DNA from: an uncultured Flavobacteriales bacterium
GTDB taxonomy: Bacteria > Bacteroidota > Bacteroidia > Flavobacteriales > Crocinitomicaceae
Assembly: GCA_946479285.1 (NCBI GenBank)
Contig: CAMLFH010000018.1
Span: 17,503-81,502, forward strand
Length of the DNA stretch: 64,000 bases
Reading direction: 5' to 3'
Position numbers and translations under genes: made by a program. The notes under the pieces are model-generated. The model worked only from the letters and a program-made list of their open reading frames with translations, searched no databases and was not told the DNA's origin. Shown here one piece after another: positions 17,427 to 26,289 of the stretch. Position 1 is the first letter of the stretch, and each line of letters starts with the position of its first letter.

Positions 17427-17434
17427 CAAAATTA
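17427..17434 (-). promoter_or_regulatory. -7 promoter box of the SRP RNA gene
   Basis: Minus-strand TAATTTTG ends about 5 bases before the GGGGUAAG 5' arm, exactly where a start site would be expected. Confidence 0.65.
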
Positions 17435-17512
17435 GTCATTTATTGGAGAATCGAGGCAGAAAAAGTATTTTTTTCAAAAGATTGCAATCAGAAAAACGTA
17501 ATTGGTTCTTTT

Positions 17513-18043
17513 TCAGCAAGGCGAAACTATTGAACTATTCAAATAAATAAACTTCAAATATTGTCCGCCCTCCTCAATTTCAGGTATGAATCCGTTTCTT
17601 TTCAGTACTGCAATTGATTTTTCATTGTCGTGCTTTGTAAAAGCTCTAACCTGGCTGAGCTGCATGTGGTTCATTCCAAAATTAACAGCCAGCGCAAGCG
17701 CTTCCGACATAAATCCTTTACCCCGAAACGCTTCTTTCAATACAAAACCTACTTCGCCAATACCGTTTTCAAATCCACGGTAATAACCTATAAAACCAAT
17801 TAACTGATTTGTTTCCATTCCGATAGCTATCGGAACTTCAATGACCCAATTCACAGATTCTCCATCGAGGTAGTTTCGTTGAATCTTTCGGATGATTTGC
17901 ATTCCTTCCTCTGGTGTTTGAGCTGCTTTACCATCATAAGTCAGTGCTTCCATTAAAGAAGGAATGTCTTCAGTGCGAGCTTCTCTAAGAAGCAATTTTT
18001 CAGATTTCAATTCCGGGAAAGTTGCGTATGGTGGGAGATTCAT
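17513..18043 (-). CDS. GNAT family N-acetyltransferase (RimJ/RimL-like)
   Basis: A 176-residue acetyltransferase. Acceptor-side start: LKSEKLLLREARTEDIPSL. The acetyl-CoA pyrophosphate loop is EAFRGKGFMSEAL near residues 104-116, followed by AFTKHDNEKSIAVLKRNGF, the usual RimJ/RimL-like arrangement that acetylates ribosomal protein N-termini or small amines. The target is unknown. Residues near 85-91 (VPIAIGM) are encoded by the palindromic repeat at 17818-17835 and look like an insertion before ETNQLIGFIGYY, where relatives usually run straight from the first strand into the second. It follows the lipoprotein gene with a gap of about 10 bases and may be cotranscribed. Confidence 0.85.
   Translation of the reverse strand: MNLPPYATFPELKSEKLLLREARTEDIPSLMEALTYDGKAAQTPEEGMQIIRKIQRNYLDGESVNWVIEVPIAIGMETNQLIGFIGYYRGFENGIGEVGFVLKEAFRGKGFMSEALALAVNFGMNHMQLSQVRAFTKHDNEKSIAVLKRNGFIPEIEEGGQYLKFIYLNSSIVSPC
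17818..17835. repeat. Palindromic repeat TTCCGATAGCTATCGGAA, copy 2, inside a gene
   Basis: Identical to 15786-15803. It lies in frame in the acetyltransferase gene and encodes residues around PIAIG. Confidence 0.8.
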
Positions 18044-18053
18044 GATGCTGGAA

Positions 18054-18623
18054 TTACAGATAAAAAGTCTTGCTAACGAGAGTCAAGGTATCAGTTACTT
18101 CCGTATAATCTCTCTTAATCGCAAAATCAGAATACGGCTCTCCATCTTTCTTTTGATCATCAAATAAAGGCAAGATCCATTTAAACTTTACCGGAGTATT
18201 CTTATCTGAACAAACTTTGAATTCCGTATACAAGGTATCACCATATTTTAACGTCCGTTGAAGAGACCAACCGATATTGCAATACATCCGTTGAGGAAGT
18301 ATTTCTGCTTTCGAATCAATGATTGAAACACCAAAATGTTCCGTACAGCTATAATCCTGGAAATATATTTCTTTGACGCGATTGATCAAACCTAGCCGGC
18401 AATAAGTAATTAATTCTCCACTGCAATTCCAGAAATTGCTATCTTTTGAAGGTTTTACTATTCGTGAAGAATCCTTGATAAGGATAAAATCAAATTTCCG
18501 TAAAGGATTGTCTTCTACTTTGAAATTAATTTTCCCAATAGTAGTGATACGCTTTTCTTTAGATTCTGAACAGGATTGCAGTCCCAATAATATTAAAACA
18601 AACCAAAATACGACTTTAACCAT
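18054..18623 (-). CDS. Lipoprotein of unknown function
   Basis: I start at the ATG 18623-18621 because it gives a proper lipoprotein signal (MVKVVFWFVLILLGLQSC, lipobox LQSC) in a 189-residue product; an upstream ATG would add 17 residues that spoil the signal and overlap the DinB-like gene. The mature chain has several Cys and a beta-rich look (KINFKVEDNPLRKFDFILI). It lies 7 bases after the DinB-like stop, so it is probably in the rpe - DinB - lipoprotein - GNAT run. No family recognised. Confidence 0.7.
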   Translation of the reverse strand: MVKVVFWFVLILLGLQSCSESKEKRITTIGKINFKVEDNPLRKFDFILIKDSSRIVKPSKDSNFWNCSGELITYCRLGLINRVKEIYFQDYSCTEHFGVSIIDSKAEILPQRMYCNIGWSLQRTLKYGDTLYTEFKVCSDKNTPVKFKWILPLFDDQKKDGEPYSDFAIKRDYTEVTDTLTLVSKTFYL

Positions 18624-18630
18624 AGAATTC

Positions 18631-19044
18631 TCAATTACTAATGAGGAGCGTCTCATCCAAAGTCTCCAATCCATGCTGTGCCACCAGTAATTTCAACTGC
18701 CCGATGTGCTGGGCGGTTTCATGCAGTGATTTGAACAGGAGTGGAGTCAGCCATTCAATGTTGTCCTGAAGTCCCTGGTTGAACTGCAGAAAGACATTCA
18801 TCCATTGCTTGTAATTGTCGCGTTCCAATGATTCCCAATACATTTCAGGAAGCACATCGTTCAAATCGGATTCAATTTCCAGGTCTAAAATTCCGGCAAC
18901 TGCAATGTGCTGCGAATTGATCAACTGAGAAACAGCTACTTTGATATCCCAGGGAATATCGGCATCTTCTTTAGTCAAATGAGCAATCCAGCTCAAATTC
19001 AATTGGTGGATGTAAGAAAAACGCTGCTGAAAAAAATCGAGCAT
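18631..19044 (-). CDS. DinB-like four-helix protein
   Basis: A 137-residue all-helical protein resembling the DinB/YfiT putative metal-dependent superfamily. It begins MLDFFQQRFSYIHQLNLSWI, with a conserved His in SQLINSQHIAVAGIL near residue 47 and a C-terminal His in LHETAQHIGQLKLLVAQHG, which could give the metal triad. In related small-molecule transferases these bind zinc or nickel; no specific reaction can be assigned. Its start abuts the rpe stop (19044/19045), so the two genes form an operon. Confidence 0.7.
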   Translation of the reverse strand: MLDFFQQRFSYIHQLNLSWIAHLTKEDADIPWDIKVAVSQLINSQHIAVAGILDLEIESDLNDVLPEMYWESLERDNYKQWMNVFLQFNQGLQDNIEWLTPLLFKSLHETAQHIGQLKLLVAQHGLETLDETLLISN

Positions 19045-19695
19045 TTAGAGTTGTTTCAAAGAAGAAATCGTTGCTTTCGGATCCGCACTTCCAAACACAA
19101 AACTTCCGGCAACCAAAGCCTGAGCTCCGGCGTCAACCAACAATTTTCCTGTTTCTGTGTTCACACCTCCATCAACTTCGATAATTGCGTTAGATTTTGT
19201 TTTCGCAATCAATTCTTTTGTTTGCTTTACTTTTTCAATAGCCTGGTAAATGAACTTTTGTCCGCCAAACCCAGGATTTACCGACATGATCAATACCAAA
19301 TCCAAATCTGCGATCACATTTTCCAAAACGGAAACGGGTGTGTGCGGATTCAAAGCCACTCCGGCTTTCATTCCAGCCTCCTGAATGGCAGCAATTGTGC
19401 GGTGAAGGTGAGTACAAGCTTCATAATGAACCGTCAGGATATCCACTCCGGCTTTTGCGAAATCGTTGATGAATTGATCCGGATTCACGATCATGATATG
19501 ACAGTCAATGGTCTTTTTCGCCACTTTTTTCAAAGCAGAAATAATGGGAAAACCGAAAGAAATATTCGGAACAAAAACTCCGTCCATTACATCCACATGG
19601 AACCAATCTGCCTCACTTTGATTGATTAATTCAAAATCGCGTTCCAGGTTTCCAAAATCGCAGGATAGAATAGAAGGGGCAATGATAACTGACAT
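19045..19695 (-). CDS. rpe: Ribulose-phosphate 3-epimerase
   Basis: A 216-residue TIM-barrel enzyme interconverting ribulose-5-phosphate and xylulose-5-phosphate in the pentose phosphate pathway. Diagnostic blocks are SILSCDFGNLERD (residues 8-20), FHVDVMDGVFVPNISFG, DCHIMIVNPDQFI, VLIMSVNPGFGGQKF and EVDGGVNTETG. These hold the metal-binding His and Asp residues and the catalytic pair. Length is normal. The promoter is embedded in a 12-base-arm inverted repeat at 19697-19723. DinB-like, lipoprotein and GNAT genes follow on the same strand. Confidence 0.96.
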   Translation of the reverse strand: MSVIIAPSILSCDFGNLERDFELINQSEADWFHVDVMDGVFVPNISFGFPIISALKKVAKKTIDCHIMIVNPDQFINDFAKAGVDILTVHYEACTHLHRTIAAIQEAGMKAGVALNPHTPVSVLENVIADLDLVLIMSVNPGFGGQKFIYQAIEKVKQTKELIAKTKSNAIIEVDGGVNTETGKLLVDAGAQALVAGSFVFGSADPKATISSLKQL

Positions 19696-19696
19696 A

Positions 19697-19723
19697 TAAA
19701 GTATTTTTTACAAAAATACTTTA
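19697..19723 (-). promoter_or_regulatory. Inverted repeat containing the rpe -7 box
   Basis: Arms taaagtattttt (19697-19708) and aaaaatacttta (19712-19723) are exact reverse complements with a 3-base spacer. The minus strand reads TATTTTTG at 19718-19711, a -7 box 15 bases from the rpe ATG. Either a promoter-overlapping operator or a chance AT palindrome. Confidence 0.45.
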
Positions 19724-19813
19724 ATTCAAAATGTAAAATGCAAAATTGAAAAGTTGGACCAAATTCTTATTTGAAAACAGGTAACCTCTTCTCCATTTTT
19801 CCATTTTCAATTC

Positions 19814-21421
19814 TCAATTGACTTTTGGGTAAACCTTCATCAATTTCAGGTAATTCTTATCGCGGTCGTACACATCCGGGTAGAAAAGCAGGTTTCCTTT
19901 TTCGTTTGTAACAACAGTGATATAGTCGACCTGCATGGGAATCGGTTTTCTCAAAGCTATGGAGAAATGTTCTGCACGTGAAATCAGGGTATCCAATGAG
20001 TCCCGGGTCATTTTTTGCCTGTCGTCGCGAGTAAGAATGAAACGTGCCAGGGAATCCGGCATATCGCAGCGCATACAACCGTGTGAATAAGCGCGGATGT
20101 CTTTGTTGAAAAATCCTTTGGACGGCGTATCGTGGATATAAACCCCGAATTTATTGTTGAACTCGAATTTCACCAATCCAAGCGCATTGTCGTTTCCGGG
20201 TTCCTGCCTAACTCTGAACGGGAAGTTTTTTTCCTTGTACCGTTTCCAGTTAATGGTTGTTGGATCGACCTCTGTATCTCCACGGTAAACTTTGTAATGG
20301 TTTTTGGCTGCGTAACCAGAATTTCGCTGAATAGCGGGCAAAAACTCTTTTCCGGCAATCGATTGCGGCTGTGTCCAGTAAGGCAGTGAGATAATCGCCC
20401 GCAATTTGGAACTCAACTGCGGTGTTTGATTTTCGGGCTTACCAACCACCACGCGGTGCTCAGAAAGCAAACTATCGTTGTAGAACAAGCGCAGTTTGTA
20501 TTCCGGAATGTTCACCCATAAATAGCGGTCCGGGAACGGAGCACGCCATCTCCATCTTTCCATGGACAAAATGGCACGGTGACATTTGTAGCGTTCTGAT
20601 TCATCTAAGGCTTTACGGGTGTAAATACCAATTACTCCATCCGGTTTCAGGCCGTTATCTTCCTGCATGCGGGCCATTGCGTCCCAAAATGATTCGTCAT
20701 CGGTCTTTTTCGGATCCAAATATCCTTTGTCTATCAAAGATTCTTCTGCCAATTCCAAACAACGCAGGGAATCTTCCACCAAAGCCGGAACTTCAAAATG
20801 AATGGTAGAAAGTTTCTTTTTGTTTGCGTAACGGAATAACCCTTTAGCCAAAGCCTGGTATTCCGGTCTGGAAGGTCCCATTTTTGCAAACCAGTTCCCC
20901 CAATTTTTTACCGTATCCATTTGTGCAATGGATTTATTCAGGGTTTTCAAATCGATAGAAACAATTGGTCGGTAAGCGCTGACAGCCGTATCTAAAAATC
21001 CAACTTTCAAATCCCGCTGTAATTGTGCGAGGCGGGCAGTCAGTAAAAATTCCTGGATAATGGACGTAGTTGAAAGAGAATCTCGTTTGAAATTAAATAG
21101 TCGGTTGTCCGGCAATCCAAGTGCACATGGAAAATCGAGTAATTCTTTCCATTTAACGCCTTTTCCGACCAGCATGGAATCATTCGCCCAAACGGGCCTG
21201 AAATCGCGTGCTTTGTAAAATGCGTAGATAGAATCTTTGATTCCTTCCGGAAATTTCAATTTTGTTAATAAATCGGATTCTACCGCCAACGCAATTCTTT
21301 TTTTCAAAGAAACTGTTTGGTCAAAAATGGGATCTGTTTTATCAATTTCAGAACTGCATCTGATAAGGGTTAAAGTAAGGGTGGCTGTAAGAAATAGTAA
21401 TAGAACTCTGCTAAACTTCAT
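19814..21421 (-). CDS. L,D-transpeptidase of the YcbB/LdtD type
   Basis: A 535-residue envelope protein. The N-terminus (MKFSRVLLLFLTATLTLTLIRCSSE) may be a lipoprotein signal with a weak lipobox LIRC. A peptidoglycan-binding helix set near residue 260 (ARMQEDNGLKPDGVIGIYTR) precedes a YkuD domain. The active site reads AYSHGCMRCDMP with C449, close to the consensus S-x-G-C-x-R, and an upstream YIHDTPSK gives the conserved His. It forms 3-3 crosslinks in peptidoglycan or attaches proteins. Monocistronic; divergent from the rhomboid gene 54 bases away. Confidence 0.9.
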   Translation of the reverse strand: MKFSRVLLLFLTATLTLTLIRCSSEIDKTDPIFDQTVSLKKRIALAVESDLLTKLKFPEGIKDSIYAFYKARDFRPVWANDSMLVGKGVKWKELLDFPCALGLPDNRLFNFKRDSLSTTSIIQEFLLTARLAQLQRDLKVGFLDTAVSAYRPIVSIDLKTLNKSIAQMDTVKNWGNWFAKMGPSRPEYQALAKGLFRYANKKKLSTIHFEVPALVEDSLRCLELAEESLIDKGYLDPKKTDDESFWDAMARMQEDNGLKPDGVIGIYTRKALDESERYKCHRAILSMERWRWRAPFPDRYLWVNIPEYKLRLFYNDSLLSEHRVVVGKPENQTPQLSSKLRAIISLPYWTQPQSIAGKEFLPAIQRNSGYAAKNHYKVYRGDTEVDPTTINWKRYKEKNFPFRVRQEPGNDNALGLVKFEFNNKFGVYIHDTPSKGFFNKDIRAYSHGCMRCDMPDSLARFILTRDDRQKMTRDSLDTLISRAEHFSIALRKPIPMQVDYITVVTNEKGNLLFYPDVYDRDKNYLKLMKVYPKVN

Positions 21422-21475
21422 AAATGATCAAAAAATAATGAGCAATTTTACTGCAAGATACTTATTCCTTACAAA

Positions 21476-22099
21476 ATGGAACCTCAAATTTATTCAACAT
21501 ACATTCTCCTTGGGATAATGGCAATCATGTCTCTGAACGGTTTTAATAACCGTGATTTCATGGAAAAATACTTATTCAGTCCTTATGAAGTAAAGCATCA
21601 TAAAGAATATTACCGATTTATCACTCATGCATTCCTGCACGGAGATTTCACGCATTTACTTTTTAACGGGATTACAGTATACATCTTCGGAATACCGTTT
21701 GAAAAATATTTATTCATGTTTTACGGGCCACTTCCCGGTGAAATAGTGTTTTGGGCTTTTATCCTGATTGCTATGTTTGCATCCAGTTCGATTGCTTATG
21801 CCAGGCATAAAGACAACCCGAATTACAGATCCTTAGGCCTTTCCGGAGTTGCATCTGCCATTTTATTTGCCATGATCATGCTGGCACCCAACATACAGCT
21901 TGGTTTTCTACTTCTTCCTATTCGGTTGAAAGGATGGATGTTCGGATTAATTTATCTCGCATTCGAAATCTATGCAGATCGGAACAAAAAAACAAATATT
22001 GCACACGATGCACACATATCCGGTGCTGTTTTCGGGATTGTTTTCATTTTAATTACTAATATTGAAGGTGTGATTAAGGCATTTCAAAACCTACTTTAA
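21476..22099 (+). CDS. Rhomboid family intramembrane serine protease
   Basis: A 207-residue inner-membrane protease with about six helices. Catalytic Ser123 lies in GLSGVASA and catalytic His180 in DAHISGAVFG. The helix-2 motif HAFLHGDFTHLLFNGI matches the family H-x5-H-x3-N pattern. Rhomboids cut transmembrane helices of other proteins; the substrate is unknown. The stop is immediately followed by the ATG of the class IV aminotransferase gene, so a three-gene operon with a Dph6-like ATPase is likely. Confidence 0.9.
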   Translation: MEPQIYSTYILLGIMAIMSLNGFNNRDFMEKYLFSPYEVKHHKEYYRFITHAFLHGDFTHLLFNGITVYIFGIPFEKYLFMFYGPLPGEIVFWAFILIAMFASSSIAYARHKDNPNYRSLGLSGVASAILFAMIMLAPNIQLGFLLLPIRLKGWMFGLIYLAFEIYADRNKKTNIAHDAHISGAVFGIVFILITNIEGVIKAFQNLL

Positions 22100-22954
22100 A
22101 TGAGCGATCAGGAATTATTCGTAAACAATAACGGTAAAATCATCAGTAACACAGGGCATTCCATCGCTGCGGGAAACAGAGGTTACACTTACGGAGACGG
22201 ACTTTTTGAAAGTATTCGGGTAATGAACGGGAAGGTGTTAAATCTTTCTCATCACTTTTCAAGGCTTGGAGAAGGAGCAAAAGTTCTGAAAATGCGTTTG
22301 CCCGCTTTTTACACCACTGAGTTCTTTCAGCAGCAGATCGATGAATTGATCCAGCTATGCAAGATCACGGAAGGGGCTCGCATTCGACTCTCAATTGATC
22401 GTTTAGGAGGCGGTACTTATCTTCCTGATACAAATGAAGTTAGTTACTTCATTGAGATCTATCCGATTGAGCAAAATTTGTTCGGACTGAACGCAAAAGG
22501 ATTGGAAGTAGACCTTTACCAGGACATCAAAAAAACGAAGAACATTCTTTCCAATTATAAAACCAAGAATGGAATTCTCTATGTTTTGGCGGCCATTTCT
22601 GCAAAAGAAAAGGGATTGGACGATATGTTGATCACCAACGACAATGGTCAGATCCTGGAGAGTTCTCACAGCAATATTTTCGTTGTAAGCAACGGAGTGC
22701 TTTATACACCGAGTCTTTCAGACGGTTGTTTGGCAGGAACAATGCGTATGCAGGTCATTAACCTGGCATTGAAAAACGGATTAAAAGTTTACGAATGCCC
22801 GATTCTGCCTTCCAATTTATTGGTGGCTGATGAAGTTTTCCTGACAAATGCAGTTCGTGGAATTACCTGGATTGGCGGATACCGTACGAAGCGTTATTTC
22901 AACACAACAGCCCGCAAAATCGTTGCTTTCCTGAATGAGGAATGGGACGTTTGA
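22100..22954 (+). CDS. Class IV PLP-dependent aminotransferase / aminodeoxychorismate lyase-like
   Basis: A 284-residue fold-type IV PLP enzyme. The N-terminal GNRGYTYGDGLFESIRV and the Lys motif LSNYKTKNGIL (near residue 152) are typical, with SSHSNIFVVSNGVLYTPS and GCLAGTMRMQVINLA later on. The family includes branched-chain and D-amino acid aminotransferases and PabC lyase; residues alone do not decide. The short length and single-copy position make a PabC or D-amino-acid role as likely as a branched-chain one. Its end overlaps the next gene by 13 bases. Confidence 0.85.
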   Translation: MSDQELFVNNNGKIISNTGHSIAAGNRGYTYGDGLFESIRVMNGKVLNLSHHFSRLGEGAKVLKMRLPAFYTTEFFQQQIDELIQLCKITEGARIRLSIDRLGGGTYLPDTNEVSYFIEIYPIEQNLFGLNAKGLEVDLYQDIKKTKNILSNYKTKNGILYVLAAISAKEKGLDDMLITNDNGQILESSHSNIFVVSNGVLYTPSLSDGCLAGTMRMQVINLALKNGLKVYECPILPSNLLVADEVFLTNAVRGITWIGGYRTKRYFNTTARKIVAFLNEEWDV

Positions 22955-23652
22955 TTCCGGCTTATTTTAACTGGAGCGGGGGCAAAGACAGTACTTTAGC
23001 ACTTTATAAAGTATTACAGAGCAAGCAATTTGATATCCGGTATTTACTTACCACGTTGAATGCAGAAGCTGATCGGATTTCCATGCATGGTGTTCGCAGT
23101 GAATTACTGGCAAAACAAGCCCAATCACTTGGTATTCCTGCTAAAAAGATCCACTTACCGGCAAGTTCAGACATGCAGGCCTATGAAACGGTTATGAACG
23201 AAGCGATTGCCGAATTGAAATCGGAAGGACTGTTCGACTGCATTTTCGGAGACATTTTCCTGGAAGATTTAAGAGTTTATCGCGAGCAAAAGCTTCATGA
23301 AGTTGCTATTTCGGCGCATTTTCCTCTTTGGAAACAAGATACAGCAGAACTTGTAAGGGAATTCATTGATCTGGGCTTTAAAACAATGGTCGTTTGCATC
23401 GATTCTTCCAAACTGGATGAAAGCTTTGCAGGCAGAGTTATTGACCATCAATTCCTGGCTGACCTACCGGAGAACGTTGATCCATGCGGAGAAAACGGAG
23501 AATTTCACACCTTCGTTTTTGACGGTCCGATCTTTCATAAACCCATTGATTTTCAAATCGGGGAGAGGGTGCTGAAAACATACACTTCACAAAACAAGGA
23601 AGGTGAAACTACTGAATACGGTTTCTGGTTCCAGGACCTGATTCCGGGTTAA
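22942..23652 (+). CDS. Dph6-related ATP pyrophosphatase domain protein
   Basis: A 236-residue adenine-nucleotide alpha-hydrolase. The PP-loop FNWSGGKDSTLALYK sits at residues 9-23, and the conserved GDIFLEDLRVYRE and GENGEFHTFVFDGPIF blocks are those of the diphthine-ammonia ligase (Dph6) family. Bacteria lack diphthamide, so the bacterial members ligate ammonia or an amine to some other acceptor, unknown here. It overlaps the aminotransferase gene by 13 bases in another frame, indicating coupled translation; an amine-transfer link between the two is an inference. Confidence 0.82.
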   Translation: MGRLIPAYFNWSGGKDSTLALYKVLQSKQFDIRYLLTTLNAEADRISMHGVRSELLAKQAQSLGIPAKKIHLPASSDMQAYETVMNEAIAELKSEGLFDCIFGDIFLEDLRVYREQKLHEVAISAHFPLWKQDTAELVREFIDLGFKTMVVCIDSSKLDESFAGRVIDHQFLADLPENVDPCGENGEFHTFVFDGPIFHKPIDFQIGERVLKTYTSQNKEGETTEYGFWFQDLIPG

Positions 23653-23661
23653 TATCAGTAC

Positions 23662-24825
23662 TTAAAACAAGCGTTTTCCCTGCTTGTCTATGAACAACCA
23701 ATTCCCATTTTTCCGAACCAATGCTGCTCCGTCACTAAAACCGTATAAATTCTCATAGACTTCCGGAAACAATACTTTACCTTTTAAATCCAGAAATTGC
23801 GCTTTCCCGGCAGCAATAACACCAAGAATTCCTTCACCAACCAGTATTTCGTCGTAAATTGCCGGGATTACCAGTTCGCCTTTTGCATTTACACAGCCCA
23901 GTTTTGTCCCTGTCTTCACACGTGCCAACCCGTCGTAAAAGCTGTAAACTGTCCGGTATTTTGCGGGAATAACCAGTCTTCCTGTTTTATCAATAAAACC
24001 GTAATACCCATTAACACTTACAGCTGCCAATCCGTCTTTGAAGTGAGGAAAACAATCGTACGTTAATGGAATGACTTCTTGTCCCTTTTTATTTATAAAT
24101 CCTTGCTTTCCGTCTAATTCAACCAGCGCCAGCCCATCACTGAAATAAAATATGAGGTCGTATTTTGGCTGCATGACCAGTTTTCCCTGCTTATCCATCA
24201 AGCCCTGTTTTCCTCCGATCTCGATGGATACAAGTCCTTCATTGAAGGAAGACATTTCTTTGGCAGTATGAGGAACTGGTTTCCGGTCGTTCATTTTATC
24301 GATAATGTACCACTGCTCGTTTTCTTTCACAGTAGTTACTTCTTCCATGAACTCATGAACAACATCGTAAATGACAGGGATTATTTCCAATCCTTTTTCA
24401 TCCACAAAACCCCACTTACCAGCGAGTTTCACCACTGCGCGACCGTTTTCAAAATCATGCGCAAAATCGTATTTCACCGGGGTGATTTCTTTACCTGCAG
24501 TATCGATAAATCCGTACTTTTCACCTTGTTTCACCAATGCCAACCCGTTGCTGAAATCGTGTACATAATCGTATTTACAGCTTACGACATTTTCTCCTTT
24601 TTTATTTATGAAACCGTATTTCTTATCTATTGAAACGGCTGCAAACCCTTCTTTAAAGGAATTCAAATACCTGTAAGCTGCCAAAGGTCGCAGGCTGTCA
24701 TATTCCTGTTCCGAATACTGAACACCTTTTGCATTTTCATCGTTCGGACCACTATAACTGCAACTTTGGAATAGCACCAAAGACACAAGCAGAATACCGA
24801 TTTTATAGTTTGAAGTATTACACAT
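23662..24825 (-). CDS. WG-repeat lipoprotein
   Basis: A 387-residue lipoprotein: signal GILLVSLVLFQSC with lipobox FQSC near residues 19-22. The mature chain is a chain of about eight to nine WG repeats, each roughly 38 residues with the pattern YGFINKKGENVVSCKYD or WGFVDEKGLEIIPVIYD, which forms a repeat scaffold for protein or polysaccharide binding. Function unknown. It ends 10 bases from the convergent Dph6-like gene. The high repeat similarity means copy number may vary between strains. Confidence 0.85.
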   Translation of the reverse strand: MCNTSNYKIGILLVSLVLFQSCSYSGPNDENAKGVQYSEQEYDSLRPLAAYRYLNSFKEGFAAVSIDKKYGFINKKGENVVSCKYDYVHDFSNGLALVKQGEKYGFIDTAGKEITPVKYDFAHDFENGRAVVKLAGKWGFVDEKGLEIIPVIYDVVHEFMEEVTTVKENEQWYIIDKMNDRKPVPHTAKEMSSFNEGLVSIEIGGKQGLMDKQGKLVMQPKYDLIFYFSDGLALVELDGKQGFINKKGQEVIPLTYDCFPHFKDGLAAVSVNGYYGFIDKTGRLVIPAKYRTVYSFYDGLARVKTGTKLGCVNAKGELVIPAIYDEILVGEGILGVIAAGKAQFLDLKGKVLFPEVYENLYGFSDGAALVRKNGNWLFIDKQGKRLF

Positions 24826-24886
24826 TCCTCAATCAATGTTTCCTGCAAAAAAACGAAAAAATAACAAAGCTTTTACTCACAGGATC

Positions 24887-26098
24887 TTATTCGTCCTTAG
24901 TCTTTGGTTTTACTGTCGGTTTCGGCTTAGCCGCAGCGGTAGTTTTTGGTTTCGTAACAGGGTTATCTGTTCCGCTTTTTTTGGGATGCGGATCATTGAT
25001 CTGTTCCTTTACTATTTTATTAGTAACCTCTTTCTTTTTCGTCCAGAATAATTTTTTCGGCATTTCATCACCCAACAGATAACCGTAAGGCTCCAGGCTT
25101 GGAATGGCATCAAAAATAACTTTCATAATTGCTGTAATCGGGATTGCCAGGAACATTCCCGGAACACCGGCAAGTGATCCTCCCACAATTACACAGATAA
25201 TGGAAGCCAGGGCATTGATCCGGACTTTTGAACCTACGATTCTTGGCAGGAGGATGTTGTTATCAATAAGCTGCACCGCACCAATAACCGCGATTACTCC
25301 TAAAACAGATTGCTGGATATCCGGATTATTCGAAAGTGAGATCAGGCAACTCAATGCGTTCGCAACCAGGATACCAACATAAGGGATCAGGTTCAGTAAA
25401 GCAACCAACAAGCCCAGGAACAACGCGTATTTCACGCCAATTATCCATAAACCTAAAGTTGTTAATGCGGCAACGATAGCAATTTCGAGCAGTAAGCCCA
25501 AAATGTACATGCGGATAATGACTTTGATATCATTCACCACGATCTGCATTCTTTCGGCACTTTTAGCCGGGACCAATTTCATTAAGAATCCCAACAACAA
25601 TTCGCGGTAGAATAAGAACAGGAACAGATAAAGTGGTACTAAGATGAAATTCACCAAAGCTCCGGTAATTGTCCCGAAACTTTCCATGGAAACCATGTTT
25701 CCGCCTTTGAAGTTTTCTTTTACGAGCTTTTCCTGTTTTACGTTTGAAACTCCGAATGTTTGATTGATCCAATCTCCTATGTCATGAATTACTTTCGTCA
25801 TGTTTTTTTTGAGTGTAGGAAGATCACTGAAGAAATCTCTCAACTGAAGTCCAAGCAAGAATAAGATACCTGCAAATACGGCAATTGCTATTATAACCGT
25901 AATGATAACAGAAAGCCATTTTGGAAAGCGCCACTTTTTCTGAAGGAATGAATCGATTGGACGTATTAGAACTCCAAAAATGAACGCCAGAACAACCGGG
26001 AACAAAATATCACTTCCTAAATAGATAACGGCCACAACCACCATTAAGAGTAATACGTTAAAAATGCGTTTTTGATAATTCACCTGAGTGCTTTCCAT
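24887..26098 (-). CDS. AI-2E family transporter
   Basis: A 403-residue inner-membrane protein of the AI-2E/PerM family with about eight helices. It has LSVIITVIIAIAVFAGILF near residues 64-82, and the conserved C-terminal helix block SKVRINALASIICVIVGGSL. The C-terminal 60 residues are a charged, Lys/Pro/Thr-rich cytoplasmic tail (ending KPKPTVKPKTKDE) that is not part of the family core. Substrates range from autoinducer-2 to other small molecules and sodium; the real one here is unknown. Monocistronic. No regulator adjacent. Confidence 0.85.
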   Translation of the reverse strand: MESTQVNYQKRIFNVLLLMVVVAVIYLGSDILFPVVLAFIFGVLIRPIDSFLQKKWRFPKWLSVIITVIIAIAVFAGILFLLGLQLRDFFSDLPTLKKNMTKVIHDIGDWINQTFGVSNVKQEKLVKENFKGGNMVSMESFGTITGALVNFILVPLYLFLFLFYRELLLGFLMKLVPAKSAERMQIVVNDIKVIIRMYILGLLLEIAIVAALTTLGLWIIGVKYALFLGLLVALLNLIPYVGILVANALSCLISLSNNPDIQQSVLGVIAVIGAVQLIDNNILLPRIVGSKVRINALASIICVIVGGSLAGVPGMFLAIPITAIMKVIFDAIPSLEPYGYLLGDEMPKKLFWTKKKEVTNKIVKEQINDPHPKKSGTDNPVTKPKTTAAAKPKPTVKPKTKDE

Positions 26099-26289
26099 AA
26101 TTGCTTTTTTAAATGAATGTAAGAAGATTAAATGGAGTAATGGAAGTTAAATGAAGTTAAAAGTGAAAACAAGAGCTTAGAAGTGAAAAAAAACACAAGT
26201 CAAAAGCGAACGTTTGATGTGAGGAACAGATCTTAGTTAAGTGAATCTAAATGGAACAATTGTATCCGACTCGTCGGAAGTCATTTCGA

